Shown piece by piece: positions 46,318 to 59,149 of a stretch of DNA of 64,000 nucleotides; position 1 is the stretch's first letter; each line of letters starts with the position of its first letter. The stretch covers positions 1 to 64,000 of the forward strand of contig JADLZK010008570.1 of the NCBI GenBank assembly GCA_015847255.1, in the 5' to 3' direction. Source of the DNA: Hyparrhenia diplandra (taxonomy: Eukaryota > Streptophyta > Magnoliopsida > Poales > Poaceae). The notes under the pieces are model-generated. The model was not told where the DNA came from and did no database searches. It was given only the letters and a program-made list of their open reading frames with translations. The position numbers and the translations under genes were made by a program.

Positions 46318-49300
46318 ATGGAGGGCGACGCGGACGGCGTGGTGAGTGAGTGGCGGGAGATCCCAGCCCAGCCCAGCTGCATTCCGTTTCGTGTTTGGTG
46401 GGGTGGATCTTGGGAGAGAGAGACTGAATCTTGCGATCTGTTGTGTGTGTTTGTGCGCGCGCGCGTTTGCAGAAGTCGGGGAGGCGCGGTGGCGGGCAGG
46501 TGTGCCAGATCTGCGGCGACGGCGTGGGCACCACGGCGGAGGGGGACGTCTTCACCGCCTGCGACGTCTGCGGGTTCCCGGTCTGCCGCCCCTGCTACGA
46601 GTACGAGCGCAAGGACGGTACTCAGGCGTGTCCCCAGTGCAAGACCAAGTACAAGCGCCACAAGGGTAAATTTATAGTCCCTTCTCCACTCCATTTGTTT
46701 GATCTAGCTGTCTCTGAACCCAATTCTGGAGTAATAATAACTAGGAAAGTTTGGATCTTTGATCAGGAGCAGCAAAAATGGTATTGTTCCTATTTCTGAT
46801 GGATCTCATGGTAGATTCAGTCAGAGAGGGCATATTAGCTCTGTCGCTGTCACCGGATCCTATTTTAGCTTGTAGCATATACGCCTAGTCTTGTCTTTGT
46901 GTGAATTCTGTTAAATTGTACTTTAGGGAAAACTAGTAACTGGAGTCGGATATGATGTGACATCCGGGATTTTTTTGCTCAAGAATAGTAAAAGATGATT
47001 GGCTGGTTTTGTTAAGCATTCTCTGAATTGTGTATGAATCCTTCAGGGAGCCCGGCGATCCGTGGGGAGGAAGGAGATGAAACTGATGCCGATGATGCTA
47101 GCGACTTCAACTACCCTGCATCTGGCAATGAAGACCAGAAGCAGAAGATTGCTGACAGGATGCGCAGCTGGCGCATGAATGCTGGGGGCAGCGGGGATGT
47201 TGGCCGCCCCAAGTATGACAGTGGCGAGATCGGGCTTTCCAAGTATGACAGTGGTGAGATCCCTCGGGGATACATCCCATCAGTCACTAACAGCCAGGTT
47301 GGTGCCACTATTATTAAGACATTGTGCTAAAAAATAAAAAATCTTCGGATATGCAGTGATGCTTACTTTCTGAATTGATCTGCAGATCTCGGGAGAAATC
47401 CCTGGTGCTTCCCCTGACCATCATATGATGTCCCCAACTGGGAACATTGGCAAGCGTGCTCCATTTCCCTATGTGAATCATTCACGTATGTTTATTTCTC
47501 GCCATGGTCTCATGTCTGAGATTGCACCTGTTTGATTTTAGGATCTAATGATTGTTTCTTTCTCCTTGCCAGCAAATCCATCAAGGGAATTCTCTGGTAG
47601 CATCGGGAATGTTGCCTGGAAAGAGAGGGTCGATGGCTGGAAAATGAAGCAGGATAAGGGAACAATTCCCATGACGAATGGCACAAGCATTGCTCCCTCT
47701 GAGGGTCGCGGTGTGGGTGATATTGATGCATCAACTGATTACAACATGGAAGATGCCTTATTGTGAGTTCCACCACCCTCCTTCAGCTCACTCTTGTTTT
47801 ACAGGATCATATCTTGTTTAGTTCTGATGTCTTTTCTGTACTTAGCATAGACATTCACAAAAGAAGGGAAAAAAAAAAAGCTTGAGTTATTTTCGTTTGC
47901 CGGATGAATGTAACAGTGTAGTAAATCAAACTGATGGGTGTACTTTTAGCATAGAAAGCAGGACGTTATATTTATATCTTAGAATTGTTAAATGTATATA
48001 ACTTTTAACTAAAATGCATGAAACTGTCATGCTCTAGCTCAAACCACTGTAATGGTGGCAATTATGTGAAACCATCCATTATATTGCTATGTTTTCTTCA
48101 ACACATTCTTTAACATTAATTTTGTGGCATCTGAATTGCAGGAACGATGAAACACGGCAGCCTCTATCTAGGAAAGTTCCACTTCCTTCCTCCAGGATAA
48201 ATCCATACAGAATGGTCATTGTGCTACGTTTGGTTGTTCTAAGCATCTTCTTGCACTACCGTATCACAAATCCTGTGCGTAATGCATACCCATTATGGCT
48301 TCTATCTGTTATATGTGAGATCTGGTTTGCTCTTTCCTGGATATTGGATCAGTTCCCAAAGTGGTTTCCAATCAACCGGGAGACTTACCTTGATAGGCTG
48401 GCATTAAGGTGACCTCTTTTCCAGTTCTCTAGTACATTGTTCAAACACAAAGTAAATTTGTTCATATCACTTATGTTTGTTATTGTTCCATTTCCTCGAA
48501 CAGGTATGATCGGGAAGGTGAGCCATCTCAGTTGGCTGCTGTTGACATTTTCGTCAGTACAGTCGACCCAATGAAGGAGCCTCCTCTTGTCACTGCAAAT
48601 ACTGTGCTATCCATTCTTGCTGTGGATTACCCTGTGGATAAGGTCTCTTGCTATGTATCTGATGATGGAGCTGCAATGCTAACATTTGATGCGCTAGCTG
48701 AGACTTCAGAGTTTGCTAGAAAATGGGTACCATTTGTTAAGAAGTACAACATTGAACCTAGAGCTCCTGAATGGTACTTCTGCCAGAAAATTGATTACTT
48801 GAAGGACAAAGTGCACCCTTCATTTGTTAAAGACCGCCCGGGCCATGAAGGTCTGTCTTCTTTGTGAACATCTCTATATTGATTTTCTTGTTGTTATCCA
48901 ATGCTGATGCGTCTTAACAATCATGGCAGAGAGAATACGAAGAATTCAAAGTTAGGATAAATGGCCTTGTTGCTAAGGCACAGAAAGTCCCTGAGGAAGG
49001 ATGGATCATGCAAGATGGCACACCATGGCCAGGAAACAATACCAGGGACCATCCTGGAATGATTCAGGTTAACATCTACAAATGAAACTTCTGTTACTCA
49101 GTTGTCTGCTAATGTGGTTGATAATAGTTTTCCCCTTCCTTCTCTTGAAAGGAATTTGCTTTGCTAACCCCTCTTTCTGATCATATACTCAGGTTTTCCT
49201 TGGTCACAGTGGTGGCCTCGACACTGAGGGCAATGAACTACCCCGTTTGGTCTATGTTTCTCGTGAAAAGCGTCCTGGATTCCAGCATCACAAGAAAGCT

Positions 49301-51738
49301 GGTGCCATGAATGCTCTTGTAAGTAGTTATATATTACAAACAGTACAAAAACTATCAACTTGACTTCAATATGTTGGTTGTGATGGTGGATTTCTCTTTT
49401 TCGCAGGTTCGTGTCTCCGCTGTGCTTACCAATGGACAATACATGTTGAATCTTGATTGTGATCACTACATCAACAACAGTAAGGCTCTCAGGGAAGCTA
49501 TGTGTTTCCTTATGGATCCTAACCTAGGAAGGAGTGTCTGCTATGTTCAGTTTCCCCAGAGGTTCGATGGTATTGATAGGAATGATCGATATGCCAACAG
49601 GAACACTGTGTTTTTCGATGTAAGCCACAAATTGTGTTTTAATATTCTCCATCAATGCTATGACTATTGGGTGCATGAATTCTAAAGTTTCTAATTCAAT
49701 TTGCGGGGCTTTTCTGTTTACCGCAGATTAACTTGAGAGGCCTTGATGGTATCCAAGGACCAGTTTATGTGGGAACTGGTTGTGTTTTCAACAGAACAGC
49801 TCTATATGGCTATGAGCCCCCAATTAAGCAAAAGAAGAAGGGTGGTTTCTTGTCATCACTATGTGGTGGCAGGAAGAAGGCAAGCAAATCAAAGAAGAAG
49901 GGCTCAGACAAGAAAAAGGCACAGAAGCATGTTGACAGTGCTGTGCCAGTATTCAATCTTGAAGATATAGAGGAGGGAGTTGAAGGTACACCTTTATGTT
50001 TGTAGATGTTCCTGGTTAAGACTAATGCTTAGTTTCTGAAAAGTGTACCTTTCCGTATCATGCTGTTTTTTCTTGTATATTTTGAGGGCTTTGAAACATG
50101 TATTCATGATGTCATTTTTTATATGGCAGGCGCTGGATTTGATGATGAGAAATCACTTCTTATGTCTCAAATGAGCTTGGAGAAGAGATTTGGCCAATCC
50201 GCAGCTTTTGTTGCCTCCACTCTGATGGAATATGGCGGTGTTCCTCAGTCTGCAACTCGAATCTCTTCTGAAAGAAGCTATCCATGTTATAAGTTGTGGC
50301 TATGAGGACAAGACTGAATGGGGAACTGAGGTAACGTGACAATCTTCACATCAATACTGTTTTGATTTGTTCCGTGGAAACAATAGGGGGAAAGCTGCAG
50401 ATATACATTGGGAACTGGAGTAACGTGTAACCCTGAGCACAGATCTGAATCTGTGTTAGATAGCCAGGAATACAAAGTTTTCTGGAATCCTGCTTGGCTT
50501 TGTCGATAACCAGAGCAAACTCTTAAATTCTTTAGCAATAGTAACCATTCAATGCAAAAACATGGATGAAATAAATGGTTTGGAGGGGGGAAAATCTGTT
50601 TTTGCTCTTGCTTTTAGTTCAGAGCACACTTCGGTTCTATTATTGCAATTCAATAACCATATGTTAAAAGTTAGCAATAGTAAGACTTTCTTGTTTAGCA
50701 GTAACAAGTTTATTTCAAATTGCAGATCGGGTGGATCTATGGTTCTGTGACAGAAGATATTCTTACTGGATTCAAGATGCATGCACGAGGCTGGCGGTCA
50801 ATTTACTGCATGCCTAAGCGGCCAGCTTTCAAGGGATCTGCTCCCATCAATCTTTCAGATCGTCTGAACCAAGTGCTCGGTGGGCTCTTGGTTCTGTGGA
50901 AATTCTTTTCAGCCGGCATTGCCCCTTATGGTACGGCTATGGAGGCGCCTGAAGTTCTTGGAGAGATTTGCTTACATCAACCACGACCATTTACCCACTC
51001 ACGTCTATCCCACTTCTCATTTATTGTATTCTGCCTGCCATCTGTCTGCTCACTGGGAAGTTCATCATCCCAGAGGTAAGCATGGGTTACATTAGAATGT
51101 TCTTTGTTACAAGGAACATTGAACAATGATACTGGCGTAATCTATCTTGGAATGCAGATCAGCAACTTCGCTAGTATCTGGTTCATTTCTCTCTTTATTT
51201 CAATTTTTGCCACTGGTATCCTTGAGATGAGGTGGAGTGGTGTTGGCATTGACGAGTGGTGGAGGAATGAACAATTCTGGGTCATTGGAGGTATCTCTGC
51301 CCACCTTTTCGCCGTCTTCCAGGGTCTCCTCAAGGTGCTTGCGGTATCGACACCAACTTCACTGTCACCTCAAGGCCTCAGATGAAGGCGGTGACTTTCG
51401 GAGCTGTACATGTTCAAGTGGGCGACCCTTCTGATCCCGCCGACAACCATTCTGATCATCAACCTGGTCGGTGTTGTCGCTGGTATCTCCTACGCGATCA
51501 ACAGCGGTTACCAGTCATGGGGGCCGCTCTTTGGCAAGCTTTTCTTCGCCTTCTGGGTGATTGTTCACTTGTACCCATTCCTCAAGGGTCTCATGGGTCG
51601 GCAAAACCGCACCCGACCATCGTGGTTGTCTGGGCAATCCTGTTGGCGTCCATCTTCTCCTTGCTGTGGGTTCGCATCGACCCGTTCACCACCCGTGTCA
51701 CTGGCCCAGATACTCAAACATGTGGCATCAACTGCTAG
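46318..51738 (+). CDS. CESA: Cellulose synthase catalytic subunit, AtCESA3 clade (rice CESA2/CESA3-like)
   Basis: It makes beta-1,4-glucan from UDP-glucose in the plasma-membrane rosette for the primary wall. Fourteen exons: 46318-46341, 46473-46665, 47047-47297, 47386-47485, 47573-47762, 48142-48408, 48504-48850, 48930-49067, 49193-49318, 49407-49619, 49727-49985, 50130-50330, 50726-51075, 51158-51738. Exon 2 codes the RING-type zinc finger (CQICGDGVG...CPQC). Catalytic marks: VSDDGAAM (exon 7), DCDHYINN (exon 10), VTEDILTG (exon 13), and QVLRW at the 50,870 position. Two N-terminal and six C-terminal membrane spans are expected; the product ends CGINC, TAG 51736. Length (about 1,070-1,080 aa) is normal. 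Frame breaks by small indels: exon 7 (about 48837), exon 12 (about 50258), exon 13 (about 50878 inside QxxRW, 50945, 50982) and exon 14 (about 51344, 51370-51405, 51610). Codons resume correctly after each, so error is likelier than decay. Confidence 0.94.
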
Positions 51739-52812
51739 GAAAGTGGAAGGTTTATAGAAACAGAGAAATACCACGACCCGTGTTTTTGAGAATACGGATG
51801 TGCCACTGCCACCAATTGTCTGTTAAGTTATAAGCAGGTGTGGCGCTATTTACAGCTACGTACAGACCAGGGGACATTGTTTATCACAAAGTTCTTGTGT
51901 TGATATGCATTCTTTTGTTGATATAAGTTATACTACTTTGTGGAGAGTGGCTGACAGACGAGTTTTGTAATGTTATCAAGAACAAAGAAATAAGTTAGTT
52001 TGCATTCTTTCATTTTCCAGATGTTCTCGTCTCCTGGCAGTATTTAATTTATGAATTTTAGATTGAACATTCTTTGTTTTCATAATCGGTCTGGTGCTCA
52101 AGATTCAACCTAATTGGCAGGTGCTAGAAGACTAAAAGGGTTTGTACTTCAGTAAGTATTCATGGGCTGCTGAAAAAGATCAAAGCATGGCTTGTGTACT
52201 GTATACTGTATAGCAATGAAATATTAGCTGTATGAAATATTAGCTGTAAGATCAAAGCATGGCTTGTGTACTGTATACTGTCTTGCATTAAACATACCAC
52301 CTAAATCAGGGAGCGAAAGAGCGATCTGGTCCTCGAGCGGAGGGAGGGAGCTCAGCATCATGGAGCCCACAACAATGGGTTACAACATTAGGCAAGCTGT
52401 GGGTGGTTCGTTTGGAACAAAGGGGATTGTAGGCAATCCTGAAATACAATTAACCGTATGTCAAATACTACAAATAGATGAATAATGGCGTTGTGACATT
52501 TATACCGGCAGGCATGATTCTAGCTAACCCATTACCTTTTGGGATCATCAACATTTTGTAACCAATGATAATGCCTATCTAGCCTATGACATAACACAGC
52601 ACAATTGATAAAATCTTGTACAGCTCACACCAAAATAATCAAATATGTGTATATGTTTTACATTATTACAGTAGGGATTGCTTCCTGGATAGATAATTTA
52701 ATAAAAGGAGATATTACAACTGGAAACAGAGAAGCAAATATATCATAGAGACTTCAACATACATTTAGAGAAACATGATAGTATAAGGTAGTGATGATTA
52801 ATATGCCCTTAA
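51739..52812. other. Convergent intergenic region between CesA and the receptor kinase
   Basis: It holds the CesA 3' untranslated region (to about 52,010 by a change in texture) and a short direct repeat. No gene supported. GGTTCGTTTGGAACAAAGG at about 52408 is another copy of the MITE-end-like phrase seen at 5563. Confidence 0.45.
52177..52281 (+). repeat. 33-bp direct repeat, 72-bp period
   Basis: AGATCAAAGCATGGCTTGTG and the following 13 bases occur identically at 52177-52209 and 52249-52281. Between them GAAATATTAGCTGTA also occurs twice. The identity means a recent local duplication or replication slippage. Confidence 0.9.
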
Positions 52813-55800
52813 TTATTGAGTAAAAATATATTTATCTCTGATAGCATGCATCTCTGCAGCAACGTCATCCATTGACAATCGCTCCGTGGGCAATTGCTTT
52901 GAACAAAGGACACCAAGCTGAATGACGGCGGACAAACATTCCTTGGTTCTTGTTATATGTCTTGTATCATTGCTATTGTTTACTCCTTCATGCAGCCAAA
53001 TATTGGAATCTGCTATCTCCATAATCTTGTGAGGAAGAGCTGCCTCGGCATAATAATGCAAGTTCAGCCCATCTCTAAACATATCATCCGTTGGGCTCTT
53101 CCTTGTGAACATCTCGATCAAAGTGATGCCAAGACTAAACACATCTCCAGAAGTTGACACTGCAAGCCCATCTCCATATTCTGCGGAGCAATGAAATATG
53201 AGAATACATAGGTATATACGTGTAGAACTCAAAGACTATTAGTAATTGGATAATCCTATTGGAGCCTCCGCACTAGTGCTCACAAGAGAAGCCATAACGA
53301 AAATAAATCAGAGATGTTTTCATAATAAAGAAAGGCATCAGTCATCGATTCAGTTTTCTATTTTTTTATAGGCAGTTTTCTATAGTGATCAATGGTGATA
53401 ATATGCATTTTGTTGTTTTACAAAAATCACACACCTCAGTCATTATAAAAACAGCATTTACTATCTTGCATATTCAAATTACCAACATATGACAATATGA
53501 AAACTAACTAATAATATAGCCTTCATCTTCAATGGTGATAATATATATTAGTGAAAAATAATATATATTATCCATTAAATTTTGCTTCAGTTATTACAAA
53601 CATTCTAAAGTAATTCTGAGTCTGAATCTAATAGCATACATTGTATTTTGTTAATAAAAGAAACTACTTGAAAAGTAACCGTTATTTCCAAGTTATCCAC
53701 TTATTTGCAATAAATGCATGATTTGTGTTATTATGCAGACGAGGGTACGCTTGAGGGATGCATTCAAGATGACCCTGGGTGCATGTTTGAGCTAAGATTA
53801 AAACCAAAGACAAACATATGACCAAATCATGATGGATGAATTTCTGACTTATTCTGTAACAAATACTAACCCACGCAACAGAACATCTTAATTAGTTACC
53901 TAATAATAGGGATAAATGAGAACAAAATATCTTTAGTTACCTGGAGCAATATATCCAATGGAACCTCTTATTCCTATGGTGCTACTAGAATTCACAGAAT
54001 GTCGTCCTGCTGCTTCATCCAGAACTCTAGCAATGCCAAAATCTCCAACACGAGCTCTCATGTCTTCATTGAGAAGAATGTTACTTGGCTTGAGATCGCA
54101 ATGGATGATCGATGGCTGGCAACCGTTGTGAAGGTAGTCCAAAGCATCCACAATGTCCACAGCGATATCAATCTTTGTGATAGGCTGAGTGCTCGCTGTC
54201 CATCTTGGCCTTCTAAATTTGAGTGGATCCATCTATCTAAGCTGCCATTAGCCATGAACTCAAAGACTAGTGCTCTGAAGTCTTGACCTTGGTGGTTGAT
54301 GCTAGAACAACATGTAACAATCTTTAGAAGGCATCGGTGCCTCACTCTTCTTAGTGCCTCACATTCAACGTGGAAACTTTTGTAGGACCCTGATTGTTGG
54401 ACATTAAACACCTTAACGGCGACGACACTGCCTTGATTTTCTAGTGTGCCCTTATATACTGTACCATATCTTCCCTTTCCAATCACATTTTCTTCAGAAA
54501 ATCCATCCGTTGCTTTCAATATATCATTGTACGAAACTACTGGAAGCTCTACCTCTCGAAATTGTGGTGGCAAATCTTTTCTTTGGTGCTGTCTTGGACT
54601 TTACGTGGTGAAATCCAGCCCAAACTAGAAAAAAGTAAGATGAGACTTCCGATTGTTGGGATTACTATTCTAAGAATCTTGGGTATGTCTTTCTTATTCT
54701 TTCTTGCACGAGCTTGGGCATGTTGGCAGGTGGAGTTGTGGTATCCCGCATAATGCATTGTTACCAACAACTGATATTCCGGATAGATTTTTGAAAACCC
54801 CTCCTTTTGGTACTTCACCTTGCAAATTGTTGTAGGATAGATCTAGATGAATCAATGATGTTGAATTACCTAAAAGCTCTGGGATTGTTCGATAAATTGT
54901 TGTGGCCGAGATACAACTCCTGTAGGTTGGTAAGGGCTGCTAGGTTGCCAGGGATGCTTGCATTCAGTTTGTTATTCGTTAAATTAAGTACAGTTAGGCC
55001 TACCATGTTCTTGAACGTGGCGGGTATACTTCCTTGGAATGAATTGCCATCCATTAAGAGGATTTCCATGACCCTGCGGTTGCCAAAAGTATCGGGTAGC
55101 TCACGACAATTTGTTTTCTGATAGGAGGAGCTCTTTGAGGTTTACCAAATGACCAACTTCTAATGGAAGTGTTCCCTCCAAAGCATGTTGTGGGGACGAC
55201 TGAGACCCATTGAGATTGATGACAACTCCATAATTGCGTTTGGAATCAAGCCATTAAGCTTGTTATTTGATAGATCTAGGTTCAAAAGTTTGGTCAAGTT
55301 TCCAATGTTTGGTGGAATTGGCCCCTCCAAGCTGTTGCCGCCTGCATAAAGTTGAAGTAGACTAGAAAGGTTTCCAATGGAAAATGGTAGATGTCCTGAG
55401 AGGTAGTTTGAATCGAGGGATAGCTTCGCAATTGTGTAAGCTTCCCTATGCTTTTAGGAATGACTCCAGTTAGCAAGTTTTTGCCAAAATCAAGCATCTC
55501 AAGACCCGCCAAATTTCCAATATCGATGGGATGACACGGATATTTGTTGTTTTGAATCAAGAAGCACACGGAGATTAGTAGACAGATTTACCAACGAGCT
55601 TTGGCAGTTTTTCCTGCAAACCTGTTCCATCCGAAGGACAGGCTTTGTAATCTGCTACAATTCGCCAAAGAGCCAATAAATTCCCAATCTTCCTCATTGT
55701 TTGCTTCTAGGATGTTATCACCCAGAGCAAACAATTCAAGATTTTGCAATCTGCCCAATCTAGAAGGAACAATTCCAACAAAGCGGTTAGCAACAGTGGA

Positions 55801-56725
55801 AAAAACGGAGCCTGGAGAGATTGGTTAGCGGCGGCGGAATAGTTCGATAAATAGGTTTATTCCAATCCCAAGCTGTTGGATGCTCGGAAGGCATTTCCCT
55901 AGGTCAGTTGGGAGACGTCCATGCAGGTTGTTTTTTGCCACAAAAAAGTAATAAATAGATGATAGGTTGTACAGGGAAGGAGGGAGCAGACCAGAGAGAT
56001 TGTTAGCAGAGAGCTGAAGCCACTTGAGATATGGATTGTTTCGATGCACGGAGGGATTGATCCCTCAAGATAGTTGACTGATAAGGATAACTTCGGTCAG
56101 CCGGGAAAGGTTCCCAAGAGATGACGGGATGGTTCCGTAATGCTGCTGTTGTCAGCGCTAGAATCGATAGCACCGGCAGGTTGCCAATCTCGGCTGGGAT
56201 GCTTCCCTGTAGTCCTCTGTTGTTTTCGATGAAAATCTCACGGAGGCTGATGCAGCGGCTGATGTTACTCGGGATGACACCAGTGAGCATGTTATCTCCC
56301 AGGTCAATGAGTTGGAGGCGCCTGAGGGAGCCGATGCTGGGAGGGATCTCTCCCTGCAGGCTATTGGAGCTCAGGTTCAGCCAGCGAAGGAAAGTGAGGT
56401 TACCGATAGCAGGGGAGATGGTGCCGGCGAGCCCCTGGGAACTGAGGTCCAGAGCGACCACCCTCCACGGGTGTCTCTTGCCGCAGGTGACGCCCTCCCA
56501 GCTGCAGTAGCTGGTGCTCTGGTTCCATGAGTCCAGCACGCTGGAGTGACGAGAGATCATGGCCTTGAAAGCCACAAGAGCTCTCTCATCGTCATGGTCA
56601 GGGCCATCATGGCCTTGCCAATACATGGCCGCAGTGCTTGTTGCTGCAGCGGAGGTGAGCAGGAGCAGCTGCAGCAGGCGCCTCATTCTGAGGAGCACCA
56701 TGGCCGGTGGTGGTTTTTGGTTCAT
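52813..56725 (-). CDS. LRR receptor-like kinase, subfamily XII (XA21/FLS2-like, non-RD), frame-broken
   Basis: This is a surface receptor of the type that senses microbial patterns. Exons on the - strand are 56725-53941 and 53180-52813. The 760-bp intron falls after SIGYIAP, the intron position known for XA21-type genes. From ATG 56725 (a second ATG at 56701 is also possible) a signal peptide leads to the LRRNT-like ALVAFKAMISRHSSVLDSWN...CSWEGVTC. Many LRRs (LRWLNLSSNSLQGEIPPSIG) follow, then a membrane span (about 54,740-54,690). The kinase has VIGKGRYGTVYKG (P-loop), VAVKVF, IIHCDLKPSN and VGDFGIA. The Cys before the catalytic Asp marks it as non-RD, typical of immune receptors. Full length would be about 1,050 aa, as in the family. 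Frames shift many times in the LRR part (for example 56,135, 55,830, 55,590, 55,450, 55,120) and once near 54,175 in the kinase. The LRR part may be truly decayed. Confidence 0.85.
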
Positions 56726-57099
56726 CGCCAGTAGCAGCAGCGGCGCAGAGCTTATTGGTTTCTTTGGCTGATAAGGATGATATTCGCTCATGTAGCAGTA
56801 GTAGTACATATGGAAACGCGCAGATGGCCACATGCATTGCCTCCCTCAGCTCATCAGGTCCCATGCCATGATTCCTTCGTGGAAAGCCTGTGGACACGAC
56901 CAATCTTGCTGTGTCTGTGCTGCCGTGTAGTGCACTCTGCTGAATCACTATTCTTACATGTACTGTGTGCTATGTCCGTGCTGGAGTAGTCCTCCCCATG
57001 TTTACTAGGACTGGACCGTTGATTCGATGATTGGTCTTCCTTTTATGACTCTGTGTCCTCCCCATGTTTTCTCACAACTCTGCATTCTGGAAACGGGTT

Positions 57100-58030
57100 T
57101 CTATGCTGGGTTTCCTCATCACTCTACGTTTTGGAATCTGGAAACCCTGTTGATCTACATTGAAGCAACAACTAACGTGGTCAACACGGCCATATATAGT
57201 GAGGTTCTAGCCCACGGCAGCATTGGCATCGATGAATTATGAAGCTGGAATTTCAAAGGATTGATTTCTCTTGAATTTCAAAGGACTGATTCGTTTGCAC
57301 GTACTAGTCCAGTCGCTAACATCTACAGTACATCAACTGAATTATTGAACCACCATCACCGTGCTCTGTGGAGACGATTGACTCGGCTCATGAGGTCTCC
57401 CTCTCCATCACCATGACTGCTTGGTGATCCAGACATGAATCGAACCCGGGCGGGCGCACTCCACAACGCTTGGTTTTCTCACCACTCTGCATTCTAGAAA
57501 CGGGTTCTACGCTTTGGAATCTGGAAACCCTGTTGATCTACATTGAAGCAACAACTAACGTGGTCAACACGTCCATAGTGGTGGAACGAGCAGACGAATG
57601 TCATGTATACAAAGTACATAGGAGAGTCTACTTCATTAGCGAGGTTCTATCCCACGGCAGTATTGATATCGATGAATAATGAAGCTGGAATTTCAAAGGA
57701 CTGATTTCTCTTGAAGAACTGCAGAGTATGAAGAACTGCAAATTACTTATTCCATCTGAAGGTTTGTACGTGCTACGAAGTAACGTAGAAGATTTGTTTC
57801 TTCCGAAGAATTGACAGCTACTGAATTGAACCACTCACAGCTTGTTTGCTAGCCCATTCGTTTACACTAGTCCAGTCGCTAACATCTACAGTACATCAAC
57901 TGAATTGAACCACTCTGTGGACTGCTTGTTTGGTAGCCCACCCGATTCGTCTGCACTAGTCCAGTCGCTAACATCTACAGTACATCACCGTGCTCTGTGG
58001 AGACGATTGACTCGGCTCACGAGGTCTCCA
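57100..58030 (+). mobile_element. Duplicated fragments of a gypsy pol gene (RNase H part)
   Basis: A + strand reading at about 57510-57670 contains LLIYIEATTNVVNTSIVVER followed by VYFISEVLSHG, which resembles the RT RNase H segment of gypsy elements (compare ILLYISATSKVVSTVLLVER and VYFVSEVLSD in the large element here). The same piece, with an internal deletion, occurs at about 57140-57240. Downstream phrases also recur: AGTCCAGTCGCTAACATCTACAGTACATCA at 57307, 57869 and 57958, and TGTGGAGACGATTGACTCGG at about 57368 and 57998. So at least two rounds of local duplication acted on a retroelement scrap. Confidence 0.7.
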
Positions 58031-58310
58031 TCACCATGACTGCTTTGCCAATAATAATTCTAGCAGAATGTAGAGGAATGGTGTAAAGGCGTCTGCTTTC
58101 TAGGAACTGTAATCTTCCATCCTTGTGAAGATGCTCTCACGGTAAAACTGTATGCATTCATCACCGACTTTTTAGTGCATGAGAGTTCAACTCGCCTCCT
58201 CCTAGACTGACGACTAAGGAGACCATGACTCGGTTCACAGGGTCTCCCCTGATTGGCTGCTTGCTAACAATATTACATGGTGACTGCATGCAGAGGATTC
58301 ACTGCCACCT
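58031..58310. other. Short intergenic stretch without features
   Basis: No coding signal or repeats recognised. Confidence 0.4.
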
Positions 58311-58313
58311 TTA

Positions 58314-58603
58314 GGCCTTGTTCGTTTTGGTCGGATTGAATTCCGGTCCGGATTACTTCCAAACTTGGAATGAGTGAATCTACATGTATCACTCAATCCG
58401 GTTGTTTCAGTTCTGGACCTCAAGAGTTGTGGAATAAATCCGGGTGGTTTGGTATACCAAATGAGTGGATTCAAAACCAACCTTGATCAATCCGTTTGGA
58501 ACAATTCCTTAACTGAACGCCCATTTTAGCATAAACCGGATTCAAGATTAGGTCAAATCAATGCGCCAGGAATGGAGTCAATCCGACTGAAACGAACACG
58601 GCC
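58314..58603. mobile_element. Tourist-like (PIF/Harbinger) MITE, 290 bp
   Basis: The left end GGCCTTGTTCGTTTTGGTCG and the right end, read inward on the - strand, GGCCGTGTTCGTTTCAGTCG, form terminal inverted repeats of about 28 bp with few mismatches. TTA flanks both sides (58311-58313, 58604-58606), the target duplication of this superfamily. It is AT-rich inside with no coding capacity, as expected. Confidence 0.9.
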
Positions 58604-58881
58604 TTAAGACGGCTTTGCGTATACTATGGGTTGTACTAGCGGATCCGAAATACGATGTGGAATAAACCTTGTGTTTGGTATGAGAAATGAGGTGGTCCAT
58701 CATCTTCTCACTCCTTACAGTTTTCATTTGGTTTGTGAAATGAAATGAGTTGATCCTTCACCACCTCATCCCTCACAAGCTAATAATTATTATATGTACG
58801 ACAAATAGGTTAATTCCACCAAAATTCATGCAACGAATTCATGATTTTTTTGTTATTTACACGCCATTTGCTCGATGCAAT

Positions 58882-59049
58882 CACTATTACAAAAACGATT
58901 TTTTGGATATAGGATCTCTGATTAGTTAAAGGTAGCAACCATTTCTGCAAACAGCCAGGAGGCCTCCAGAAAGCAAACTTTCTACCTCTGCAAATCATTT
59001 AGGGAGGCATACATTCTAAGGCTTCGCCTAAAAAAATCATGTAGTAGTG
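58882..59049. mobile_element. Possible 168-bp CACTA mini-element
   Basis: The left end CACTATTACAAAAACGATTT and the right end, read inward, CACTACTACATGATTTTTTT are related inverted repeats with CACTA starts. The 3-bp flanks (AAT and ACG) do not match, so the call rests on the ends alone. Confidence 0.5.
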
Positions 59050-59149
59050 ACGTAGCTAGGAGCAACAACCCTCAGTAACGGAGAATATGAATATATAAGA
59101 ACAGCAGTAACACCCTAACTGACTAGGGTTTTAGATGCTACCACAAAGC

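Noticed and set aside
52313..52485. Short frame after CesA resembling a gene start
   Set aside because: Seventy-odd residues without motifs, in the convergent 3' region between CesA and the receptor kinase; includes a MITE-end-like phrase.
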